From contig MAAS01000014.1 of NCBI GenBank assembly GCA_002162755.1, positions 124,001 to 188,000 on the forward strand: DNA of 64,000 nucleotides, read 5' to 3'. The stretch comes from Gammaproteobacteria bacterium 50_400_T64. Its GTDB lineage: Bacteria; Pseudomonadota; Gammaproteobacteria; Pseudomonadales; Porticoccaceae. The notes beneath the pieces are model-generated. The model searched no databases. It saw nothing but the letters and a program-made list of their open reading frames with translations, and was not told the origin of the DNA. How positions within the stretch are numbered: position 1 is the first letter of the stretch; each line of letters begins with the position of its first letter. The position numbers and the translations under genes are program-made. This document shows, one piece after another, positions 7,679-15,460 of this stretch.

Positions 7679-9174
7679 TAGCAGTGAACCTCCTCGTTTT
7701 CTTGATAGAGCGAGCTTATTTCATCAGCGAGTTGTTGCTGAATGGCCTGGCGACGCGGGCGGCCATTGGCGGTTAATAATTGTCTGTCACTCGTTAGCGC
7801 CTGGTCTAATCGATGCCAACGTTTAATGCGGGCGTAATCGGGTAGCTGTTGATTGACGGTGTTGATCCACTGCTCAATTTCATCCCGGTTTGTCTCGGGC
7901 TTACGAGGGTAGACGAAAGCGGAGCAATAGGGCTTTGCATCGCCAAAAACGACTGCTTGAGCGAGGAGGGGGCCAGCCAGTAATTCGCTCTCGATCCACT
8001 CGGGGCTGATATTCCGGCCAAAGCTTGAAATCAGTCGATTGCCTTGTCGACCCTCGACAAACACAAAGCCATCATCGTCAATAGTGCCGAGATCTCCCGT
8101 TGCAACAGTCTTCTGCCCCCAACTAGACGGATCGTTGACGTAACCAAGAAAAGCGTTACCCGAAGTATGTATTTCGTCATCTTCGATATCGACAGTAAAG
8201 GAGGGCAGGGGTTTGCCAACACTACCCATACGATCCTGGCCCGGTGCGTTGAGGCAGACCACCGAGCTACATTCAGACAGCCCGTAACCTTCATAAACGG
8301 GCAAGCCATATTCACGGGCAACACGAATAAGCGCGGGGGAAACTTTACCGCCACCGACGGCGATAAATGAGAGTGAACTCGGTACCTGCCAGCCATTTTG
8401 GCAAGCCTGTACCAGTGCTAGTAATAGCTCCGGCACCAGTATTACGCTATTAGCCTGGTAGCCTGCAATGCGTGTTATCAGCTTCGTTATATTGATGCCG
8501 GAATTGCCATTCATACCAAGATCATCAAGAGAGGGTGCAATAACACAGCCATGGGCGAGCAGCGGTGCGTAAACACCGGCAATATTTTCAAGTAATGTCG
8601 ATAGTGGCAAAAGGCATAGGTGGCATACGTTTGATAGCTGTAGGCGCTCAACAATCCCTTTGGCTACAGCTAGTTGCTGCTGATTAGTCAGGCAAACACC
8701 TTTGGGCTCACCCGTTGAACCAGACGTAAATGTGATCTTATCTGTGCCTTTAGGCAAGGCTATGTTTAATGGGATACGACGCTGACAAGTGAGCCCTGCC
8801 ACTTTCAACGAAGAAATAGTCAGGGTGTCACTGCCGGTCTGAAGTGGATGCAGGCTGATTAGCGCATCAACACCGCTGCTATCTAAGGCATGTTGTAGTT
8901 GGTTTTCAGAGAAAAAAACAGGCAGTGGCACTAGCCGAATATTGGCATGTTGGCAGGCCAGGTCAATAATAATCCATGCAGGACTGTTATCGGCTTGCAG
9001 AGCAAGCGCATTGACTCCCGCTGTACATAACTGATCGGCGCAGGTGAGCACATCCGTATAAAGCCTTTTAGCCGTGAATATTTCATCGGAGCCGATAAGA
9101 ACAATGGCCTCCGGATCACTTTTGGCACGCTCAGCCAGAATGGATATCATCGTCTCGTTCAAACTATTCTGCAC
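7678..9174 (-). CDS. AMP-dependent acyl-ligase (long-chain acyl-CoA synthetase-like)
   Basis: 498 residues of the ANL adenylation superfamily. The phosphate loop TSGSTGEPKG is at about 150-159, the aromatic/acid motif EGYGLSE near 295, the ATGDLG motif near 365, and a hinge GRNISPEWIE near 395. The C-terminal catalytic motif, usually with a Lys (P-x-T-x-S-G-K), reads LLTANGRPRR here, so Arg takes the place of the expected Lys, which may alter or slow adenylation. It likely activates a fatty acid as acyl-AMP and passes it to CoA or a neighbour. GTG at 9174 touches its own AAGGAG, so TTG at 9162 or ATG at 9150 may be the true start. It shares TAATG with the metalloenzyme gene. Confidence 0.82.
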   Translation of the reverse strand: MQNSLNETMISILAERAKSDPEAIVLIGSDEIFTAKRLYTDVLTCADQLCTAGVNALALQADNSPAWIIIDLACQHANIRLVPLPVFFSENQLQHALDSSGVDALISLHPLQTGSDTLTISSLKVAGLTCQRRIPLNIALPKGTDKITFTSGSTGEPKGVCLTNQQQLAVAKGIVERLQLSNVCHLCLLPLSTLLENIAGVYAPLLAHGCVIAPSLDDLGMNGNSGINITKLITRIAGYQANSVILVPELLLALVQACQNGWQVPSSLSFIAVGGGKVSPALIRVAREYGLPVYEGYGLSECSSVVCLNAPGQDRMGSVGKPLPSFTVDIEDDEIHTSGNAFLGYVNDPSSWGQKTVATGDLGTIDDDGFVFVEGRQGNRLISSFGRNISPEWIESELLAGPLLAQAVVFGDAKPYCSAFVYPRKPETNRDEIEQWINTVNQQLPDYARIKRWHRLDQALTSDRQLLTANGRPRRQAIQQQLADEISSLYQENEEVHC

Positions 9175-9220
9175 TCCTTAAGCGATCAATGGATCGGCGC
9201 ATCTCGATCATTAATAGTAT

Positions 9221-9919
9221 CTACACAGTCGCTGCAATATTGCTGATGGCTTTACTATGACGGCTTAACTCGGCTCGCATGGCCGGTGAAAGTGCTTTAC
9301 GCATGGCATCATCAATACAACCAACCATGACCTGGGGCCGGGTCTCATAGTAGGAGCCCCAGTTGTCACTGGTATTCATACACTCAGCTTTTGCATCACT
9401 AATCGCCTGTAATGAAAACCCCATGTTTTCGACCATGGTTTGAACACAAGGTGTCGCCGTGAAGACTATCCAGCGATAACCGGCCTGATCGAGTAATGCT
9501 GAAAGCAGGGTGAAAAGCAGGTGGCTGCCCGCCTTTTGACTGGCCGCTAGATTGCCGATTTCGATAACCTTTGAACGATCCACAGGTGTGCAGAGTTGCT
9601 GGCTAATCGCCTGTTCAACGGGTTTGTCGAGATAGCATTCAAGGAATAAGGCCTGATTTCGAGCACTGTTCAAACCCAGTGCGGCACGGGTTTGTAAACC
9701 CTCCTCAAGTACCAGTAAGTTGGGCATGAAGTGTTCAATAGATGCCCTGTGGTGGCGGGCATAACGAACAGCGATATAATTTTCCAACGTTGCTCGAAGA
9801 GGGTGTTTGCGGGTACGTAGGCCTAGAGAGCAATTTATAGCACCGGATTGTGCCGATGAATAACGAGCAGTCTTGTTTAATGCCTTAGTTGTGGCCTTTG
9901 ATAAGCGCGTACTTTGCAT
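9221..9919 (-). CDS. Thermostable-haemolysin family protein (GNAT-like)
   Basis: 232 residues. The conserved core (RYARHHRASIEHFMPNLLVL, then a V-I-E-I-G-N-L-A stretch and DNWGSYYETRPQVMVG) places it in the family named after the Vibrio delta-type thermostable haemolysin. Its middle part has the look of a GNAT acyltransferase fold (IEIGNLA followed by helix and MVENMGF), so an acyl-transfer role is at least as likely as lysis. ATG at 9919 was chosen because GAGG lies eight bases upstream; a TTG further up would add nine residues. That Shine-Dalgarno is the 3' arm of a predicted hairpin. First gene of the run with the AMP-ligase, metalloenzyme and SDR, which suggests it uses the acyl group that the ligase activates. 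Confidence 0.8.
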   Translation of the reverse strand: MQSTRLSKATTKALNKTARYSSAQSGAINCSLGLRTRKHPLRATLENYIAVRYARHHRASIEHFMPNLLVLEEGLQTRAALGLNSARNQALFLECYLDKPVEQAISQQLCTPVDRSKVIEIGNLAASQKAGSHLLFTLLSALLDQAGYRWIVFTATPCVQTMVENMGFSLQAISDAKAECMNTSDNWGSYYETRPQVMVGCIDDAMRKALSPAMRAELSRHSKAISNIAATV

Positions 9920-9923
9920 TGAC

Positions 9924-9955
9924 TGACCTCGACATGGCGTTTCCAATTGAGGTCA
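9924..9955 (-). promoter_or_regulatory. Hairpin that covers the ribosome-binding site of the haemolysin-family gene
   Basis: On the minus-strand mRNA, TGACCTC (plus-strand 9949-9955) can pair perfectly with GAGGTCA (9924-9930) across an 18-base loop. GAGG is the only Shine-Dalgarno for the ATG at 9919. Pairing would hide it, so translation of this first gene could depend on temperature, a protein or an RNA. Seven pairs is modest stability. Confidence 0.4.
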
Positions 9956-10319
9956 AGACTACAGCGCAAAACTTAAGGTTAACTTAAGCCCGATGAAACG
10001 GAAGGAGAGGGCTGGTAAACACTAAATAGAGCAAAATAGGACAAGGGCTTGACTAAACTACAAGCTTATAATGCTTGCGAACGCATAAATTTGTTTTTAT
10101 TTTTCCTAAAATTGAATACAAGTCCATTTAGCACGTTACCCCGGGGCAGAAATAGGTTTAAAATTGGCGGCTCTTTTTTCCGTGCCTGGGTGATTCCTGC
10201 TTAGAGCGAGAGAGGATCAAACAGACTTTAACCTTTCTACTACGAAACCCGTGACAACTCGGTTCTAAATTGCGTAGCGAAAGTTTAAACCTAAGTAACT
10301 TATAGATTGGAGGCAGCAG
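9956..10319 (+). promoter_or_regulatory. Divergent intergenic region with long structured nhaD leader
   Basis: About 365 bases without a gene. TATAAT at 10067-10072 is the best -10 box, but TTGACT at 10049-10054 is only 12 bases away, so the pair is not a standard promoter. Between about 10150 and 10300 the leader can fold: TAGGTTTAAA (10153-10162) pairs perfectly with TTTAAACCTA (10284-10293), and CTACG/CGTAG and AACC/GGTT pairs nest near its 3' side. A GGAGG precedes the TTG start. The layout fits a cis-regulatory RNA for a cation antiporter; I cannot assign it to a known riboswitch class. Confidence 0.45.
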
Positions 10320-11720
10320 TTGATTAAACAGTATATAGCCCTGGCCCTAGGCTTGTTTATGGCTACGCTAGGATGGGCGTCTGAAGGCGGTGGCACCAAA
10401 CTGGAGCTAACGCATAACTGGGTAGGCTATTTGGCCATCGGCATTTTTGCCTTTTCCTATATCTTCGTCATCCTCGAAGAAAAAATACATCTGCGCAAAT
10501 CCAAACCGGTACTTTTAGCCGCTGGTCTTATCTGGATATTAATTGCCCTGGTTTATAACGCCAATGGTTTACCTCACGAAGTTGAGCCAGCCATTCGCCA
10601 TAACTTCCTTGAGTATGGCGAGCTGTTTTTCTTCCTGTTAGTCGCGATGACCTATATTAATGCGATGCTAGAGAGGGGTGTTTTTGATGCCCTGCGCAAC
10701 TGGTTAGTCGAAAAAGGCTTTAGCTATCGGGCTCTGTTTTGGTTGACGGGCATTCTCGCCTTCTTCATCTCACCCATCGCCGATAATCTGACAACCGCTT
10801 TAATTATGTGTGCTGTGGTATTGGCTGTCGGTAAGGGTCAACCTGGGTTTGTTTCAATCGCGTGTATCAATATTGTTGTCGGTGCCAATGCCGGTGGTGC
10901 CTTTAGTCCCTTTGGCGACATCACCACGTTGATGGTTTGGCAGAAAGGTATTGTGCAGTTCGGTGACTTTTTTGCTCTGTTTATCCCGTCAGCCGTTAAC
11001 TTCCTGATACCGGCTTTCATTATGCAATTTGCCCTGCCGTCCGGTAAGCCTGATGAGGTAGAGGGTGAACAAGAGGGCCTGAAATACGGTGGCATGGTCA
11101 TTGTTGGTCTGTTTTTGGTGACTATTGTTACCGCCGTATGCTTCCACAACTTTCTACATATTCCCCCCGTGTTCGGCATGATGATGGGGTTGGCTTATCT
11201 TAAGTTTTACGGTTACTACCTGCGTCAGCGCTCGAAGTCATGGACAGTGGCTTCTGAAGGCCCTCCTGGATCAGGTGCAGATCCTTACAATTTTGATGTG
11301 TTTTCAAAAATTGCTCAGGCCGAGTGGGACACCCTGTTCTTCTTTTATGGTGTGATTATGGCGGTAGGTGGACTTGGCTTTATCGGCTATCTGAGCATGG
11401 CTTCTGAGTTTGTTTACGGTGAACTCGGCCCCACCACGGCCAACGTACTTGTGGGCATTATGTCGGCCATTGTCGACAACATTCCCGTCATGTTTGCGGT
11501 GCTAACGATGCAGCCGGATATGGATCTCTTCCAGTGGTTGTTAGTGACCTTGACTGCGGGTGTTGGTGGCAGCTTGTTGTCGGTTGGTTCTGCAGCTGGT
11601 GTTGCACTGATGGGCCAGGCCCGTGGTCAGTACACTTTCTTTGGCCATTTGAAGTGGACGCCGGTAATTGCCCTTGGTTATGGGGCAAGCATCTGGGTAC
11701 ACTTTTTGGTGAATGGTTAA
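10320..11720 (+). CDS. nhaD: Na+/H+ antiporter NhaD
   Basis: 466 residues with about 12 membrane helices and an N-terminal signal-like segment (ending near GWA-SEGG), as in NhaD of Vibrio and Alkalimonas. It exports Na+ (and Li+) in exchange for H+ across the inner membrane. Conserved family stretches are visible: SPIADNLTTALIM, GGAFSPFGDITTLMVWQKG, and SAIVDNIPVMFAVL near the C-terminus, each with the polar or acidic residues that line the ion path. Start is TTG, supported by GGAGG eight bases upstream and by the position of the signal segment. It is alone on its strand and ends in a strong terminator. A second, unrelated antiporter (NhaA) lies 6 kb away, fitting a marine, sodium-rich lifestyle. 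Confidence 0.93.
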   Translation: MIKQYIALALGLFMATLGWASEGGGTKLELTHNWVGYLAIGIFAFSYIFVILEEKIHLRKSKPVLLAAGLIWILIALVYNANGLPHEVEPAIRHNFLEYGELFFFLLVAMTYINAMLERGVFDALRNWLVEKGFSYRALFWLTGILAFFISPIADNLTTALIMCAVVLAVGKGQPGFVSIACINIVVGANAGGAFSPFGDITTLMVWQKGIVQFGDFFALFIPSAVNFLIPAFIMQFALPSGKPDEVEGEQEGLKYGGMVIVGLFLVTIVTAVCFHNFLHIPPVFGMMMGLAYLKFYGYYLRQRSKSWTVASEGPPGSGADPYNFDVFSKIAQAEWDTLFFFYGVIMAVGGLGFIGYLSMASEFVYGELGPTTANVLVGIMSAIVDNIPVMFAVLTMQPDMDLFQWLLVTLTAGVGGSLLSVGSAAGVALMGQARGQYTFFGHLKWTPVIALGYGASIWVHFLVNG

Positions 11721-11756
11721 ACCGAAAGTAAGAACCTCGTCTGAGTTCAAGTAGTA

Positions 11757-11793
11757 AAAAGCCCGCTTACAGTAATGTAAGCGGGCTTTTTTG
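11757..11793 (+). terminator. Rho-independent terminator of nhaD
   Basis: AAAAGCCCGCTTAC (11757-11770) pairs perfectly with GTAAGCGGGCTTTT (11777-11790) across a 6-base loop and runs into TTTTTT. Confidence 0.93.
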
Positions 11794-11803
11794 TACCTGT
11801 GCC

Positions 11804-11950
11804 TTAACAGGCTGTTGAAATTCTACTGACTCGGCCATCTACTGCGTTAAAACCAAGCTCAAAGTGCTCATTTACACGAGTAAACTCCGCTTTTTCGCTT
11901 GATTTTGCCTTGTATCTGGCTCGACTCAGCGAATTTCAACAACCTGTTAA
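11804..11950. repeat. Long palindromic repeat, copy 1
   Basis: 147 bases bounded by near-perfect 20-base inverted ends, TTAACAGGCTGTTGAAATTC and the reverse complement of TTAACAGGTTGTTGAAATTC. The interior is also weakly self-complementary, so the whole can fold as one long hairpin. It lies between the nhaD terminator and the stop codon of the aldehyde dehydrogenase gene, four bases from that stop. A second, longer copy in opposite orientation is at 51024-51243. No open reading frame; MITE-like or REP-like by structure. It may also terminate transcripts from the minus strand. Confidence 0.8.
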
Positions 11951-11954
11951 ACGT

Positions 11955-13388
11955 CTAAAGCTTAAAGAAGTTGAGTAGTGAGTACAGCCTTGCGTGATTT
12001 TTGGTGTAGGGCGGATAAAACAACTCAGGCTTACCTATCTTAGGAAAGGTAAAGCGCGGCCGCAGTTTACTCATTTCCATAAATCCTTCGTAACCGTGAT
12101 AGTGCCCCATGCCGCTGGCGCCAACGCCGCCAAAGGGAATGCTGTGCTGCAGCACATGGAATATACAGTTGTTCACCGTTACGCCACCCGACAGCGTTGC
12201 ATAAAACAACCTCTCCTGTATGGCTTTATCATTACTGAAATAATACAGGGCGAGTGGCGCGTCTCGCTTATTGATGTAGTCAAGAACCTCGTCGAGAGAG
12301 TCGTAAGTCATCACGCTGAAGAGGGGGCCGAATATCTCCTCCTGCGCAATGCGCATATCTTCGTTGATATCCAATACAAGATGGGGTGGGAACTTGCGCC
12401 ACTCATCATTAAAGCCCTCAGTCGTTAGCTGTATCGCTTCGGCACCTTTCGCGACAGCATCATCGAGGGTCTCTTTTAGTCGGGTGTAGGATCGCTCATC
12501 AATGATCGATGTGTAATCATCCTTATTGGTATCAGGATAACGCTGGCGCATGATTTCACCGGCAATACGAACAAATTCATCACGCTTGTGCCGGGGTACA
12601 AAGACGTAGTCTGGCGCAACACAGGTCTGTCCGGCATTAACGTATTTACCGTACATAATGCGACTAACAGCTTCTTGTAAGTCGTAGTCGTCGCAAATAA
12701 TGGTGGGTGATTTACCGCCGAGCTCCAGTGTTACCGGGCACAGGTTTTGTGCGGCGGCAGTCATGACATTAATGCCACTTTCAGCTGATCCGGTATAAAC
12801 GATGTGGTCGAAAGGCAGGCTGGAAAACTCCGAGCCACTGAGCCCGGGTAAATAGGCTGCCGTGTCATCACCAAAGGTGTCGCGAAATAAACCTTGCAAC
12901 AAGCGACAAAGATTTTGCGAGTTAGACGCAAGCTTGACCATGCAACGATTACCCGAGGCGATGGCATTAATCACCGGCCCGATGGACAAAAAGAGCGGAT
13001 AGTTCCAGGGGGTCCCTATACCGATGACACCTTTAGGTTGAGGAATAACCTCATTTTTACCCGTAAAAAACATGATGGAGGTGTGACGTCGCTGGGCCTT
13101 CATCCACTTTTTGAGATTTTTTCGGGTGTCACGAGAGGCGGTTAAGCAGCCAAAAATTTCAACCATTTTGGTTTCGGTGGGATTGCGATGGCCAAAGTCA
13201 GCAGAAATTGCCGCAGTGATCGCATCGGTGTTTTTATTTAGCAGGGCTTCAAGTTTGCGCAAATTTTCAAGACGTTCTTGTAAGGAGGGGTAGGGATTCT
13301 GAAAATAAGCATCCTTCTGTGCCTTTAAAATTGTCTCTGCTGCAGTGTTGGGGGTTTCTATTACTTTTGATTGCCGACCTTGACCCAT
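11955..13388 (-). CDS. Aldehyde dehydrogenase, coniferyl-aldehyde-dehydrogenase type
   Basis: 477 residues of the ALDH superfamily. The catalytic Glu in LELGGKSP and nucleophilic Cys in NAGQTCVAPDY are present, with PWNYPL and the conserved EEIFGPL motif. Length, the C-terminal hydrophobic tail (PPYTKNHARLYSLLNFFKL) and the N-terminal sequence match the coniferyl aldehyde dehydrogenase / fatty-aldehyde dehydrogenase branch, which oxidises aromatic or long-chain aldehydes to acids with NAD(P)+. It is divergent from the paired Baeyer-Villiger monooxygenases 334 bases away. Aldehydes formed after ester cleavage are a possible substrate; no substrate can be read from sequence. Confidence 0.88.
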   Translation of the reverse strand: MGQGRQSKVIETPNTAAETILKAQKDAYFQNPYPSLQERLENLRKLEALLNKNTDAITAAISADFGHRNPTETKMVEIFGCLTASRDTRKNLKKWMKAQRRHTSIMFFTGKNEVIPQPKGVIGIGTPWNYPLFLSIGPVINAIASGNRCMVKLASNSQNLCRLLQGLFRDTFGDDTAAYLPGLSGSEFSSLPFDHIVYTGSAESGINVMTAAAQNLCPVTLELGGKSPTIICDDYDLQEAVSRIMYGKYVNAGQTCVAPDYVFVPRHKRDEFVRIAGEIMRQRYPDTNKDDYTSIIDERSYTRLKETLDDAVAKGAEAIQLTTEGFNDEWRKFPPHLVLDINEDMRIAQEEIFGPLFSVMTYDSLDEVLDYINKRDAPLALYYFSNDKAIQERLFYATLSGGVTVNNCIFHVLQHSIPFGGVGASGMGHYHGYEGFMEMSKLRPRFTFPKIGKPELFYPPYTKNHARLYSLLNFFKL

Positions 13389-13722
13389 GCTCTTAACCTC
13401 TCACTGTAAAAAAGTACTTAGTTGTTGTGCTGAAAATAGTAGCTTCTTATTAAGGGGTTAGCAATTTCATTGCGCTGGCTAGCTTTACTGATCAGATCAA
13501 TTGAGGCAAATCAAACCCCTGTCTCATTTGAAGAGGTACATTGCTGTTCTGTGCTTTGCTGGTTCACGGTATGTCCGTTCAGCACACAGCATTGCGGTCA
13601 GGTTCTACTTGATATTGATGAGCCTTGATTTAGCGCCTGCTTGCATTCACTTCTGCTGTATTAGGGGAGTTAATCTTGACAAGTATTCATGTTTTTTGTC
13701 CAGAAATTAACGAGGTAAATCT
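13389..13722. promoter_or_regulatory. Divergent promoter region, ALDH / first monooxygenase
   Basis: 334 bases without a convincing gene. A 69-codon frame inside (13501-13710) has no ribosome-binding site or family look. TTGACA occurs at 13676-13681 but has no good -10 box at standard spacing. An overlapping TGATCA/GATCA cluster lies at 13489-13498, which may be an operator. CGAGG precedes the ATG of the monooxygenase. No terminator seen. Confidence 0.35.
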
Positions 13723-15339
13723 ATGTCAAATCAATACGATGCCATCATTATTGGCGCTGGTATTTCAGGTATGTATCAGTTGCACACACTGCGAGAGCAG
13801 GGGCTTTCGGTAAAGGTCTATGAAACAGGGACAGGCGTTGGTGGTGCTTGGTACTGGAATAAGTATCCCGGCTGTCGCTTTGACTCAGAGAGTTATACCT
13901 ATGGCTACTCCTGGTCAGAAGAAGTACTCCAGGAATGGGATTACAAAGAGCGTTTTGCCGCACAGCCTGACACTGAGCGTTACCTCAACTTTGTCGCCGA
14001 TAAGTATGATTTCCGTAAAGACATTCAGTTTAACACCCGCGTCACCAAGGCCACTTTTGATGAAGCGGCGAATCAGTGGGAAGTTGAGCTAGAAGATGGC
14101 AGTACTGCTCGAGCAGAAATTCTGGTCTCTGCTTCAGGGCCGCTTAACGCACACACCTTGCCACGCATTCCCGGCATCGATAGCTTCAAAGGCGAGTGGG
14201 CGCACACAGCACGCTACCCGAAAGAAGGCTTTGGTGGCAGAGGTACTGATTTCAGTGGTAAACGCGTGGGTGTTATCGGCACGGGTGCAACCGGCGTACA
14301 GGTCATTCAGGAAGTTGCCAAAACGGCGGATTCATTGACTGTCTTCCAACTGGCACCCGAGTGGTGTGCGCCGCTTGGCAATGGCCCGATTAGTCCTGAA
14401 GAAATGAAGGATATTAAAGCGAACTATAAGAAAATTTTTGCTGAGTGTAATGATACCTTTGGTGCCTTCCATCATAAATTTGATGAGCGTTCAGCCCTTG
14501 ACGTGTCTGATGAAGAGAGAGAAGCCTTCTTCGAGAAGAAGTACTACGAGCCTGGTTTTGGTATCTGGCTGGGTAACTTTCACGACATTCTGACCGACCG
14601 TAAGGCTAATGATCTGATTACAGACTTTATTGCCCGTAAGATTCGTAGCCGCGTCAACGATCCTAAAACAGCTGAGAACCTGATCCCCAAAGATCACGGC
14701 TTCGGTACTCGCCGTGTACCCATGGAGACCAAGTACTTTGAGTGCTATAACCAGCCCAACGTTAAGCTGATTAACCTCAAAGAAACGCCCATTGAAGAGA
14801 TTCTGCCTGAAGGCGTTAAGTGTAGTGATGAAATGTATGATCTCGACATCATTATTTATGCCACGGGTTTTGATGCGGTAACAGGTTCGCTAAAGCGTAT
14901 TGATATTACCGGTAAAGACGGCGCTAAATTAACCGATAAGTGGGCGGACGGCCCGCGCACTTTACTGGGCATGCAAACGGTGGGTTTCCCCAACTTGTTC
15001 ACGCTGGTTGGCCCCCATAATGGAGCAACTTTCTGTAACATTCCTCGCTGTATTGAGCAGAATGTTGAGTGGGTTTCCGATACGGTTGCCTACATGAAGA
15101 AAAACAACTTCCACTCCATTGAGCCTACGGTAGAAGCGGAAGATGCCTGGACTGTTCATGTTGATGAAACAGCAGAAGGGACTTTATTTCCTTCGGCGGA
15201 CTCCTGGTTTATGGGCGTTAATATTAACGACCCCTCTAAAAAGCGGACCTTTATGCTCTACGCCGGTGGCCAGCAAAACTACCGTGCTGAGTGCGATAAG
15301 GTTGCGGAGAACGCCTATGAAGGGTTCGTTCTTAAATAG
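13723..15339 (+). CDS. Flavin-containing monooxygenase, Baeyer-Villiger (cyclohexanone monooxygenase) type, copy A
   Basis: 538 residues. FAD-binding GAGISG at 11-16, NADPH-binding GTGATG at 186-191, and a Baeyer-Villiger fingerprint at 155-166 (FKGEWAHTARYP). The fingerprint normally ends in Trp-Pro or Trp-Asp (F-x-G-x-x-x-H-x-x-x-W); here Tyr replaces Trp. Such enzymes insert oxygen next to a ketone carbonyl, making an ester or lactone, using NADPH and O2. A near-identical paralogue follows 121 bases later. Three esterase-type hydrolases are encoded 14 kb downstream and an aldehyde dehydrogenase lies next door, consistent with ketone or alicyclic breakdown. The true substrate is not readable; a steroid, cyclic or long-chain ketone are options. 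Confidence 0.88.
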   Translation: MSNQYDAIIIGAGISGMYQLHTLREQGLSVKVYETGTGVGGAWYWNKYPGCRFDSESYTYGYSWSEEVLQEWDYKERFAAQPDTERYLNFVADKYDFRKDIQFNTRVTKATFDEAANQWEVELEDGSTARAEILVSASGPLNAHTLPRIPGIDSFKGEWAHTARYPKEGFGGRGTDFSGKRVGVIGTGATGVQVIQEVAKTADSLTVFQLAPEWCAPLGNGPISPEEMKDIKANYKKIFAECNDTFGAFHHKFDERSALDVSDEEREAFFEKKYYEPGFGIWLGNFHDILTDRKANDLITDFIARKIRSRVNDPKTAENLIPKDHGFGTRRVPMETKYFECYNQPNVKLINLKETPIEEILPEGVKCSDEMYDLDIIIYATGFDAVTGSLKRIDITGKDGAKLTDKWADGPRTLLGMQTVGFPNLFTLVGPHNGATFCNIPRCIEQNVEWVSDTVAYMKKNNFHSIEPTVEAEDAWTVHVDETAEGTLFPSADSWFMGVNINDPSKKRTFMLYAGGQQNYRAECDKVAENAYEGFVLK

Positions 15340-15384
15340 CTGGCAGCTAGTTTTTAAAGCGATCTAGTATCAAGTTAGAACATC

Positions 15385-15418
15385 GAAAGGGCTGCTGTAA
15401 CAAGTGGCCCTTTCTTTT
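15385..15418 (+). terminator. Terminator between the two monooxygenase genes
   Basis: GAAAGGGC (15385-15392) pairs with GCCCTTTC (15407-15414) followed by TTTTAT. It implies that the two paralogues may be transcribed separately or that read-through is limited. Confidence 0.75.
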
Positions 15419-15460
15419 ATCCACGCTTTTATTTAACACTCAATATAAAGAGGCCAAAGT

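Noticed and set aside
9221-9919. Gene taken as a proven haemolysin or toxin
   Set aside because: The family name rests on a few Vibrio proteins; the GNAT-like core and the ligase partner suggest acyl transfer.
10049-10072. TTGACT and TATAAT as the nhaD promoter
   Set aside because: Only 12 bases lie between them; sigma-70 promoters need about 17.
13501-13710. 69-codon open frame between ALDH and the monooxygenases
   Set aside because: No ribosome-binding site, no domain, and it lies in the divergent promoter region.
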